A DNA stretch of 64,000 bases from Anaeramoeba ignava (taxonomy: Eukaryota > Metamonada > Anaeramoebidae). Shown in pieces: positions 33,473 to 43,369 of this stretch (within the stretch, counting starts at the first letter, position 1; every line of letters starts with the position of its first letter). The stretch is taken from NCBI GenBank assembly GCA_028826165.1, contig JAPDFW010000137.1, positions 58,111 to 122,110 on the forward strand, in the 5' to 3' direction. Below the pieces are notes generated by a model. That model worked only from the letters and a program-made list of their open reading frames with translations, did not search any database and was not told the DNA's origin. The position numbers were made by a program, and so were the translations under genes.

Positions 33473-35053
33473 TTACATTTGGAAATCTTTCATAAGATAA
33501 AGAATAATTCCAAAACCACAAACGATCACACAAAATGAACATCCCATTAAAGAAATTAGTGCTATAGAATCACCAAGAGTAACATTATATAATTTTCCAC
33601 ATTGTTCTTTCTATTAAAATTTATTATTTAAATATTTTGGAATTTAAATATTTTATAATTTAAATAAATATTTTGGAATTTAAATATTTTGTAAATACAA
33701 TTCCACTTCTTGTTGCCCAAACTAATCCGATTATTGTCCAAACAAGAATAAATAACCCAAGTAATCCTTGAAGAAAATAAAACATTACTTGAAAACAATC
33801 AAAAAGTGCAAGAAAAGCAAGTAAAACATTACTTGCTAAAACAATATTGCAAACTAAAATCCAAGCCCAAAGATTTTTATCACAATCCTTTTTTTAAAAA
33901 TTAATAATCCAAAAAATTAATGAAAAAGATTTATATTTATATTTATATTTATATTTAGATTTATATTTATATTTATATTTATATTTATATTTATATTTAT
34001 ATTTAGATTTAGAATTAGAATTATATTTATAATTAGAATTATATTTATATTTATATTCATATTTAGATTTAGATTTAGAATTAGAATTAGAATTATTTAG
34101 ATTTAGATTTAGATTTATATTTATATTTATATTTATATTTATATTTATATTTATATTTAGATTTAGGTTTAGATTTAGAATTAGATTTAGATTTAGATTT
34201 AGATTTAGATTTAGATTTAGATTTAGATTTATATTTATATTTATATTTATATTTATATTTATATTTATATTTGGATTTGGATTTTATTTATTTATATTTA
34301 TGGAATTTTTATATTTGATTTTGAATTTAGATTTAGATTTATATTAGATTTAGAATTATATTTAGATTTATATTTATATTTAAATTTATATTTATATTTA
34401 TATTTATTTATATTTATATTTATATTTATATTTATATTTATATTTTTATATTTATATTTTATATTTATATTTATATTTATATTTATATTTATATTTATAT
34501 TTATATTTATATTTATATTTATATTTATATTTATATTTATATTTATATTTATATTTAGATTTAGATTTAGATTTAGATTTAGATTTAGATTTGGATTTGG
34601 ATTTATTTTAGATTTAGAATTAAAATTAATATTTATTAAATTTTATATTTTAGAATTAGAATTTAGAATTTATATTTTATATTTATATTTTATTTATATT
34701 TATATTTTATATTTATATTTATATTTATATTTATATTTATATTTATATTTATATTTATATTTATATTTATATTTATATTTATATTTAGATTTATATTTAT
34801 ATTTATATTTATATTTATATTTATATTTATATTTATATTTATATTTATATTTATATTTATATTTATATTTATATTTAGATTTATATTTACTTTATCCTTA
34901 TCTTTAGCTGCAACTGCAAGTGAAGGTGCAACAAAAGCAATTGTAACAATAAAAGTTATAATAAAATTAAATAAAAGTTCTAAAAATAAAAAATAAATAA
35001 AAAGAAGAATATAAAATAAAAAATTTTTAAATTAAGTTTTTACCGTCTTTCAT
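33473..35053 (-). CDS. Small tetraspan membrane protein, TMEM272-like
   Basis: Four exons: 35044-35053 (only 10 nt: Met-Lys-Asp plus one base), 34891-34979, 33709-33887 and 33473-33610; every junction is GT-AG and frames agree. The product is about 138 aa with four hydrophobic segments: FNFIITFIVTIAFVAPSLAV, WILVCNIVLASNVLLAFLAL, LQGLLGLFILVWTIIGLVWA and ALISLMGCSFCVIVCGFGII. The third helix with W-x-I-I-G-x-V-W and a following Cys-x-x-Leu-Tyr (KEQCGKLYNVT) resemble the TMEM272 group of poorly known tetraspans; weak evidence. It diverges from the SYCP2-like gene. Intron 2 is a 1-kb satellite. Confidence 0.66.
33888..34890. repeat. 1,003-bp intron filled with (ATTTAT)n hexamers
   Basis: Mostly TATTTA hexamers with blocks of TTTAGA, TTTGGA and TTAGAA variants in patches. 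The patches of one variant several units long suggest local amplification. Bordered by in-frame coding ends of the tetraspan gene. Confidence 0.9.
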
Positions 35054-35217
35054 TTGAAAAAAAAAAAGAAAAAAAATGAAATTAAAATTTTAAAATGAAA
35101 ATTTTTTTACTTTTTTTAATTTGAATTAATCAATGTCAAAAAAAGCAAAAAAAAAAAGCAAAAAAAAAACAAAAAAAAAGCAAAAAAAAAAAGATCATTT
35201 TTTTTCTTTCAAAATAA
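35054..35217. promoter_or_regulatory. Divergent promoter, tetraspan / SYCP2-like
   Basis: 164 bp between opposite start codons, with A-runs interrupted by GC dinucleotides (AAAAAGCAAAAA repeated) next to the plus-strand gene. No known motif. Confidence 0.4.
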
Positions 35218-37665
35218 ATGTCAACTTTATCTTTAAAATTGGAAAAAATCTTAAAACTTTCTTCAAAAGAAAAATCAATAGAGGAATTGTCAAAATTTAT
35301 AAAAGAAATTAGAAATTCTAACACAAAAAAATACAAACTTAGATTATCTTTAAAAGCTTGTCAAAATTTACTTGAAACATTTGAAAAAAGTTTAAAGGAA
35401 AATTCAATAAAATCAATAATAATTTGTTTGGAAACATTAAATTTTATTCTTGAATTTGAAAAAATGATGAAAATATTCATTGATTTAAAAATTGGAGCTT
35501 TGTTATCACAAAAATTTAAAGAAATTTTACTAAATATTGATCAAAAATTCTCAAATTTTCATCAAAAAAAGATTTTCCAACTTTTTATGGAAATTTTCCA
35601 AATTTTATCTAAAAATTCTGATTCTCAAAAAGAAATTGGAAGAATAATCATTTTAATAATTGAGGAAGTTTTTCTTCGAGGATGGAAAGAAATTGATTTA
35701 GAATCACAGAAATTGCAACAAAAATCAATTGAAACAGTTCTAATTTTGTTATCAAATTGCGCAGAAAATAAAAAAATTCTGTTGAATTCCAAAATAATTT
35801 CTCAAGAATATTTACTCAGAATTTTAAATCTATTCCAATCAACAAACGATATTCTCATACAATTTTTTGTAGTTGAATTTCTTTGGAGGATAATTCGTTC
35901 AGGAAATATTTCTTTGGCAAAATTTATTGATGAAAAAGAATTCAAATTAATATCTTTTTTTGATGAAGAATTAGGAAAAATCTCTCCAGATAATTTCCGC
36001 AAGGATTCAAGACACTTTATTAATAAATTTAACCAAGAAATGCTTCCAAATCCCCAAATTCTTTCTTTAGAATTCGTTTCAACAATTTTTGGTGATGTTG
36101 ATGATATGGGGATTCATAATTTAAATTGGATTGATTTTGGAGCGAATATTGTTTTTTTATGGATTGATAATTCTCTTCCAAATTTTAAAGATTTCTCAAG
36201 TTGCGTCCAACTTTATTATTCAGAAATCAAAAAAATGGAATTTTCCAAAAAAAATGTTAAAATTAGAATTAATTTGAAAAATAATTTACAAAATGAGCAA
36301 TTAAGAAAATTAATGGAGAATCAAGTTAATAAGTTTATTGTTTGTCAATTCGAAGAAAAATTGATTAAGAAAATTGAAGATTCATTAATTGAATTTGTAA
36401 CAAAAAACATTCAAAATTCAAAAAAGGAAAAGAAAAAGAGTTTTGTTAAATCATCAGTAGCATATTTTATTCCAGAAGAAGAAGAAGAAGAAATAAATCA
36501 AACAAAAAAAAGAAAAAAATCAAACAAAAAAAAATCACTTCATAAAAAGCATAAAAAGCATAAAAAACAAAATCAAGAAAATATTGAAAATAATGAAAAT
36601 AATGAAAATAATGAAAATAATGAAAATAATGAAAATAATGAAAATAATGAAAATAATGAAAATAATGAAAATAATGAAAATAATGAAAATAATGAAAATA
36701 TTCAAAATAATGAAAATAATGAAAATGATGAAAATGATGAAAAATCTTTAAGTCAACTATTTCAATCTCAACAAAATGTGGAAAATATTGAAAATATTGA
36801 AAATAATCAAAATAATCAAAATATTCAAAATAATGAAAATATTGAAAATAATGAAAATAATCAAAATATTGAAAATATTGAAAATATTCAAAATATTCAA
36901 AATATTCAAAATATTCAAAATGACGAAATTGATGAAATTGATAAAATTTTTATGGAAAAAGAATCCAAGAACAATTTCATCATTAATCAAGTAACAAATT
37001 TAGATAAAAAAAGAATAAATGCATTTCCTAAAAATCAAAATGAATCAATTACTTTAAAAGAAAAAGATAATTTCAACTTCATTCTTAAAAAAGAACATAC
37101 AAATCAAAGTAAAAAATTCAATCAAAAAAATTCCAACAAAAATGAATTAAAAGTTAAAGAACAATCATTAGATCAAAATATTTCGAATTTTATAAATCAA
37201 TTTGAAAAAGTTTTCAAGAAAAAAGTTCAAGTAAAAAAAAGAAAAACATCAGAATTGATTGAAAAATTTAAAAAAGAAAGTGAAGAAAAAATGGAACAAA
37301 TTTTATCAAATCAAAAAAAACAATTTGAACAAGAAGAAAATAATTTAATTCAAAAAACAAAAGAAATCAAAATCCAAATTTTAAACAAAGCAAAACATTT
37401 AAAACAATTTCTTGATTCTTTTTCAGAAGAAATGAAACAATTCAAAAAATTTCAGGAAAATATTTCATTATCAATTATTCAAATAGAAAAACAAATAATT
37501 TTGAAACAAAAAGAAATTGAAGAAGAAAATTCAAATCAATTTAATTCTTTATGTGAAGAAATTCAAATGACTGCAAAAGAATTACTTAAAGAATTAAATC
37601 AAATTAATTCAGATGATGAAAATTCGCTTATAAAACTTACAAAATGTTTGATTGAAGATTTTTGA
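35218..37665 (+). CDS. SYCP2-like meiotic chromosome-axis protein
   Basis: 815 aa, intact. The N-terminal 230 residues are helical, ARM-like. Then come DILIQFFVVEFLWRIIRSGN, RHFINKFNQEMLPNPQIL..FVSTIFGDVDD and LNWIDFGANIVFLWIDN, matching in order the SYCP2 blocks (VEALCRM..; FLNLVNGMLGDKRRVFTFPC; FWIDFNLGSQTLSFYI). A beta-rich region follows, then SSVAYFIPEEEEEE, a Lys-rich nuclear-targeting stretch (KKRKKSNKKKSLHKKHKKHKK), an Asn-Glu repeat, and a 150-residue C-terminal coiled coil (NISNFINQFEKVFKKKVQVKK to the end) placed like the coiled coil SYCP2 uses to bind SYCP3. The family (SYCP2, Red1, ASY3) builds axial elements of meiotic chromosomes and recruits HORMA proteins. Assignment by remembered pattern; specificity good for the WIDF region. 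Confidence 0.78.
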   Translation: MSTLSLKLEKILKLSSKEKSIEELSKFIKEIRNSNTKKYKLRLSLKACQNLLETFEKSLKENSIKSIIICLETLNFILEFEKMMKIFIDLKIGALLSQKFKEILLNIDQKFSNFHQKKIFQLFMEIFQILSKNSDSQKEIGRIIILIIEEVFLRGWKEIDLESQKLQQKSIETVLILLSNCAENKKILLNSKIISQEYLLRILNLFQSTNDILIQFFVVEFLWRIIRSGNISLAKFIDEKEFKLISFFDEELGKISPDNFRKDSRHFINKFNQEMLPNPQILSLEFVSTIFGDVDDMGIHNLNWIDFGANIVFLWIDNSLPNFKDFSSCVQLYYSEIKKMEFSKKNVKIRINLKNNLQNEQLRKLMENQVNKFIVCQFEEKLIKKIEDSLIEFVTKNIQNSKKEKKKSFVKSSVAYFIPEEEEEEINQTKKRKKSNKKKSLHKKHKKHKKQNQENIENNENNENNENNENNENNENNENNENNENNENNENNENIQNNENNENDENDEKSLSQLFQSQQNVENIENIENNQNNQNIQNNENIENNENNQNIENIENIQNIQNIQNIQNDEIDEIDKIFMEKESKNNFIINQVTNLDKKRINAFPKNQNESITLKEKDNFNFILKKEHTNQSKKFNQKNSNKNELKVKEQSLDQNISNFINQFEKVFKKKVQVKKRKTSELIEKFKKESEEKMEQILSNQKKQFEQEENNLIQKTKEIKIQILNKAKHLKQFLDSFSEEMKQFKKFQENISLSIIQIEKQIILKQKEIEEENSNQFNSLCEEIQMTAKELLKELNQINSDDENSLIKLTKCLIEDF

Positions 37666-37682
37666 AAAATGATTAAAAAAAA

Positions 37683-39448
37683 TTAGAAAATCAAGCATTT
37701 ATTCCTTCTTTTTTCTTTTGTTTCAATTTGAATTTGATTTTGAATTTGATTTTGAATTTGAATTTGATTTTGATTTTGATTTTGATTTTGATTTTGATTT
37801 TGATTTTGATTTTGATTTTGATTTTGATTTTGATTTTGATTTTGATTTTGAATTTGATTTTGATTTTGATTTTGATTTTGAATTTGATTTTGATTTTGAT
37901 TTTGATTTTGATTTTGATTATTAAATTTTTTAATTAATAAATCAAATAAATTTGGATTTGTTTGATTTAATTGAAAATAATCAATTCCAATTTTAATTTC
38001 ATCAATTATTTCTTGTGTAATTTCAATTTCATCTTTAATTTGATTTGAATAAATCCAATATTCAAATATTTGAAATGATTTATTACTTAATTCACTATAA
38101 TCTGTAACTTTATTAGATTTATCTTCAGTTACAGATAAAAACATTCCTCGATATAATTCGCTTCTCGTTATTAATATTAATTTAGGAAATTTATATTGTT
38201 TTTCTTTTCTTTCAATTATAAAATCTTTTTCATTTTCATTTTCATTTTCATTTTAAATAATTTTATCAAATCTTCTTCAAGATTGGAAAAAGAAGAAGGA
38301 GAATAATAAATAAATGAATTGTAAAATCCACAATAAATATGATAATTGGAAATATTTTCATTAAATCTTAATTTAGGAAGTTCAATTTGAATTGGAATTG
38401 ATTGATTTTTTGTATTTCCAGTTCCTAATTGACCAAATAAATTTTCTCCAAATGATATCAATTTCCCTTTGGAAGTTAAAATCAAAGTATGATTATATCC
38501 AACAGAAAAATCAAGAATAATATCATCATTTTCAAATAAAAATGATTTGATTTCAGTAAATTCATAAGTATTTCCATATTGGCCAAGTCCATTATATTGA
38601 TAATTTCCACATGAATAAAGTTTTCTTTTTGGATTTTGATTTTCATCTTCATTTTCAATCAACATTATTGAATGAGTATATCCACATTGAATATCAATTA
38701 TTTTGCCTTTTGGAATATTTTGGATTTTGGTTAATTTTTGGATTTTTGTTTCTTTTCTTCTTGATTTTCTTAATCCAACTTGATTAGAACTATTATCTCC
38801 GCATACAAATAATTCTTGATTTGATTTTAAAAGAAAAATATATTTTGAAGAATTTCCTGAAAATATTTTAGAAACATTTTTCATCATTAAAATTGGTTTT
38901 TTTGTTTTTTTAAGTTTTTTAGAATAAAAACTAAGTTGACCATAATAATTTGAACCAAATCCATAAGCATTTTGATTTGAAGTTAATAAGTAAACTGAAC
39001 TTCTTCCAGAAACAATATCTTGAATTATTCTATCATTTTTATCTTCAATTAATGATGAAATATTGATAAATTCATTTGGATTTTTTGAATTAATATATCT
39101 TCCTTTTGCAAATACATTTCCTTCTTTTGTTAAAATAGCTTCACTTTGATTACAAACAGTTACTTTTTGAATATTTTCTTCAATTTCTATTTTTGAAGGA
39201 TTTTGTTTTGAATTATTTTCTTGTAAATATTGTATTGCTTTTCCATTTTTAAAAAGGAAAATTGTTGAAAATCTTCCTGATGAAATTTGTTTAATTTGTT
39301 TTTCATTTTCATTTTCATTTTCATTTTCATTTTCATTTTCATTTTCATTTTCAAATTTAAATTGAATTGGTTTTTTTATTATTGTTTCTGGTTCATTTTT
39401 GATAAGTTTTGGATATTTATTTGAACCAAAAAATAAAATTTCATTCAT
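37683..39448 (-). CDS. RCC1-repeat protein with C-terminal BTB domain
   Basis: N-terminal RCC1-type propeller: repeats seen as QISSGRFSTIFLFKNGKA, DIVSGRSSVYLLTSNQNAYGFGSNYYGQL, KYIFLLKSNQELFVCGDNSSNQVGL, DIQCGYTHSIMLIENE, DFSVGYNHTLILTSKGKLISFGENLFGQLGTG. The frame ends at 38216 and continues in the -1 frame through an A4 run near 38245-38255 as EKDFIIERKEKQYKFPKLILITRSELYRGMFLS, a typical BTB start, then YSELSNKSFQIFEYWIYSN and an Asn-Gln repeat before the C-terminal KEKRRNKCLIF. The last residues CLIF form a CaaX-like box. Such RCC1-BTB proteins are thought to link GTPase or cullin-3 biology; substrate unknown. Only 17 bp separate its stop from that of the convergent SYCP2-like gene. Confidence 0.83.
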
Positions 39449-39548
39449 TTTTGAAAAGAAAAAAATGAAAAATAATTTTTATTAATCAAGAAAAAAAGAA
39501 ACAAAACATCAATCTAAAAAAAAAAAGAAAAAAAGTTAATATTTTCTT

Positions 39549-41882
39549 TTAAATATCACTAAAATTATTTGCGAAAAGAGTAGAATAAGAAAGATTTTGA
39601 TTTTGATTTTGATTTGAATTTTGATTTGAATTTGGTTTTTGATTTGAATTTTGATTTTGATTTGAATTTTCATTTTCATTTTGATTTGAATTTTGATTTT
39701 GATTTGAATTTTCATTTTGATTTGAATTTTCATTTTGATTTTGATTTTGATTTTGATTTTTATTTTGATTTGAATTTGAATTTTGATTTGAATTTTCATT
39801 TTCATTTTGATTTTGATTTTGATTTTTATTTTGATTTGAATTTGAATTTTTATTTTGATCTGAATTTAAATTTGAATTTGAATTTTCATTTGAATTTTCG
39901 TTCATAATACTTTTTCTTTTTTCCTCTTCCTTTTGTTGTTGGCGTTGTCTTCTAAATTCAGTTCTAGCCAATCTCAATTTTTCTAGTTCTTCTTGAACAA
40001 AAGGTTTAAAGAAAATACGCAATTTATTAACTTCTTTTCTAGAAAACATTTTAATTTTAAAAGCAACATTTAATAATTTATCAGGATCAAAAGCATTTTC
40101 AGGAAGTTTTTTAATAGTAACAAATAAAGTTGCATGATCATTAGATTTAAAAAGAGATTTCTTATTAATTTTAAACAAAGCCAAAGCAATTCTAAAGAGC
40201 ATTTTATCACCTTCAAAAAGAAAAGCATCCCAAATTCTTAAGGTTGTTTCAGTTGGAGTGCAAGTTAAAAAAACACAAAGAAACCACTGTTGAGTTATTA
40301 ATTCCAAAGATACATTTGTTGATAAAATATGCGATCCAATTTTGTTCAATCTTTTCAATAATAATTTTTTTAATACTCTTAAATCAACATGTGATGAAAC
40401 CATATCTGATGAATAATAATCTCTTGGCATTTTATCTTCTATAATTGATACTAACATCCAAAATGCTTCTTCTTCATTCATGTATAATAATAAGAATGCT
40501 GCTAAAAAATTCATTGATTGACAATATCCAATTTTGTCATTTCGCCAACTGTATGCTACAAGTACATTCCGTAATTTGTCAACGTTTTCTTGTTTGCGAT
40601 AAAAATCATGATCTGGAAAAGTTCTATGCAAATCCTTTTTTTTTTAAAAAAAAAATTTCAAATCATTTCAATTTAATTTAATTTAATTCATTTTAATTTA
40701 ATTTACTAAAATTATTTCAATATTTAATTTATTAAATTCATTTTAATTTAATTTAATTTAATTAAAATTATTTCAATATTCAATTCAATTTAATTCAATT
40801 AAATTCAATTAAATTCAATTCAATTATAAATTCAATTCAATTATAAATTCAATTCAATTCAATTCAATATTCAATTCAATATTCAATTCAATTCTATTCT
40901 ATTCAATTTATTTATTCAATTAAATTTATTAAAATTATTTCAATATTTAATTCAATATTCAATTCAATTTAATTCAATTCAATTTAATTCATTTCAATAT
41001 TCAATTCAATACAATACAATACAATTCAATTCAATTCAATTTAATTTAATTTAATTAACTAAAATTATTTCAATATTCAATTCAATTCAATTCAATTCAA
41101 TTCAATTTAATTTAATTTAATTCAATTAAAATTATTTCAATATTTAATTTATTTAATTCATTTCAATATTCAATTCAATATTCAATTCAATATTCAATTC
41201 AATTCAATTCAATTCAATTCTATTCAATTCAATTCATTTCAATTTATTTATTAAATTTAATTCAATTTATTTTATTTCAATTCAATTTAATTTCAATAAT
41301 TGTGTTAATAAGGAAATTGAAAAATTTTTTTTGTTAAAATTATCCTTAATTTGATCAAAAAATTAAAAAATAAAAAATTAAAAAATAAAAATACGTTATC
41401 AATTTGTTTAGTTGATTTTGAAACTTGAGATTTATAACGGTTTAAAAGATTTGAATAATAATTAGGGTTAGCTTCTTTCATTTCTTTTGCACCAGAAAGA
41501 ATTTGCCAAACATTGCTTCTCAATTCATTTGGAATACCTTTACGAACTAATTTTTTAAGCTGTGTACTTTTTTTAATAATAGTTGCTAAACCTCCTTCTT
41601 TTTCAATAAAATTTTTCCATTGATTTTCTGCTCGAATTTTTGTTTTTCTTGTGTTTTCTCGTAATTTTTGTTCTTCTTCCCAGCTGTAATGTATTGGAAA
41701 TCCATACTCATCTTTTATTATTTCTGGTTTTGTTTGCTTTCTTTTTATTCCATTGTTTTTTTCATCAATTTTTTTTTAATTAATTTTATTTTAAAATTTT
41801 TTTTATTAAATTTTTTTTAATTTTATAATTTGCTTTAAATTATTTGTTAAGTTGATTTTTACGGTTTATTTGCATTTGACAT
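39549..41882 (-). CDS. TBC-domain RabGAP
   Basis: Rab GTPase-activating protein. Three exons: 41863-41882 (20 nt, MSNANKP start), 41395-41740 and 39549-40634; GT-AG, frames agree. Exon 2 holds the domain entry (LVRKGIPNELRSNVWQILSGA) and IDN joins exon 3 DLHRTFPDHDFYR, where RTFP carries the arginine finger (IxxDxxRT). The glutamine finger is in IGYCQSMNFLAAFLLLYM (YxQ), followed by FWMLVSIIE and WFLCVFLTCTPTETTLRIWDAFLFEG. About 480 aa, with a Gln/Arg helix and an Asn/Ser/Gln tail. Both catalytic residues are present, so it should be active. Closest by memory to TBC1D2/GRTP1-type domains; target Rab unknown. Confidence 0.93.
40635..41394. repeat. 760-bp intron of the TBC gene, (AATTC)n pentamer
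   Basis: Tandem AATTC pentamers with AATTT and AATATTC variants, between exons 2 and 3 of the RabGAP. A five-base period, unlike other introns here. Confidence 0.88.
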
Positions 41883-42366
41883 CTAAATTAAAAAAAAAAT
41901 GAAAAATGAAAAATGAAAAATGAAAAATGAAAAATGAAAAAAATGATTTTTAAAAAAACAAAATAAAAAAAAGTGGAACAAAACAATTTAATAACAAATT
42001 TAAAAAAATTAAACAATTCTCTTTTTTTTTTTCTTTTTTTTTCAACTCTTACTGAATGAATTTTTGATTAAATTTAGATATTCAATCATTATGAAAAAAA
42101 ATGAAAAAAAAAAAATGAAATTTAATTCAAATTTAAATTCAAAAAACAAAAGGTGAAAAAAAAAAAATAAAAATTAAAAAGAAGTTGAAAAGCAAAAAAA
42201 GAGAAAAAAGCAGAAAATTTTTCAATTAGAATTTCCAGTTCATTCTCTCCTATTTTTTTATTTTCATTTTCATTTTTATTTTTAATTTTTTAAATTTTTT
42301 TTTTCATTTTTTTTTCTATTCAAATTGTATTTTTGTTATTATTAAGCAGATATATATTTTGTAAAA
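41883..42366. other. Divergent intergenic region, TBC / PAS-GAF
   Basis: Opens with GAAAAAT tandem copies, then A- and T-runs. A lone GCAGATATATATTTTGTAAAA stands before the ATG at 42367 and may act as a promoter element. No gene seen. Confidence 0.5.
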
Positions 42367-43300
42367 ATGGGGAATTCGCAAAATAAAGAATTATTTGGTT
42401 CACCAATAAAACCATCAATGAGAACAAAGAAGCAATTTAAAAAACTAATTTCTGACAAAGTAGAAGCAATAGGATTAATCAATTCTAACGGGAATTACGA
42501 ATGCTTCAACAAAGAATTATACAAACTATTTGGATTTGAAAGTGAAGAAATGGCAAACATCACTTTAACATCAATTTTAACATTTAGTTCAGAAAAACAA
42601 CCTGATAATCAAGAAACATCAGTATCCGCTTTAAAACTTCGAACAGGACAAGCACTTTCAAATGGAGAGCACAATTTCAGATGGAAATATGAAACATTTG
42701 AAGGGAAAGAACTGGATGTTTATATCTGGCTTAATCCAATTCGTTTGGGATCCAAAATATTCTTTCAGGCAATTATCCGTCCAAAAAAACTTCGCCATTC
42801 CACTTTTTCTTTTGAGGATGAAAGTTTGACAAGTACAGAAGTATCTGGTCGTGATATCGGTGATTTTTGTTTGGAGGAAGCTGTTCGTATTACTAACTCA
42901 ATGATTGGCTTTCTCGGTTTTATCAATAAAGATCCTGATATCATTTCAATTTTTGGATTTTCAACAAATGCGATGAAACAATGTCAAACCCAATCAAAAC
43001 CGTTAATTTTTAAAGTCTCTCAAGCAGGTCTTTGGGCTGAGGCTATTCGGGAAAAAAAGATCCAAATCACAAATGATTATCGTGCTCAAAACCCCAAAAA
43101 GAAAGGTTTGCCTGATGGTCATATTGAATTGAAAAATTATCTTGGTGTTCCCTATTTTTGAAGATTCTAATAATAAAAAATTGATTTTTGTTGTTGGTGT
43201 TGCAAATAAAAATTCTGATTATTCTGAAGAAGATGCTGCTAAAATTCAGGACTTAATGTTAAAAATGTGGGCAATTTTTAAAAAGAAATTTGGAATTTGA
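42367..43300 (+). CDS. PAS-GAF protein with N-terminal myristoylation motif
   Basis: Begins MGNSQNKE, a good N-myristoylation site. A PAS-like domain (VEAIGLINSNGNYECFNKELYKLFGF, ILTFSSEKQPD, LDVYIWLNPIRLGSKIFFQAII) is followed by a GAF-like domain (DFCLEEAVRITNSMIGFLGFIN, AGLWAEAIREKKIQITNDY, HIELKNYLGVP). The frame stops at 43160; one base less in the C3 or T5 run (43150-43159) restores the GAF end: FEDSNNKKLIFVVGVANKNSDYSEEDAAKIQDLM to a stop at 43298. About 310 aa. Likely a membrane-tethered sensor or adaptor; no catalytic domain. A paralogue with the same N-terminal plan is at 46.3 kb. Confidence 0.8.
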
Positions 43301-43369
43301 TCAAATGAAATCATTAAAAAAAAAATTTTTTTTATTCTTTTTCTTTTGAAAAAAAAACATTCATTAAAA

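Noticed and set aside
33888-34890. Telomere-like hexamer array
   Set aside because: The TATTTA/TTTAGA hexamers lie inside an intron with intact splice sites and contain no G-rich telomeric strand.
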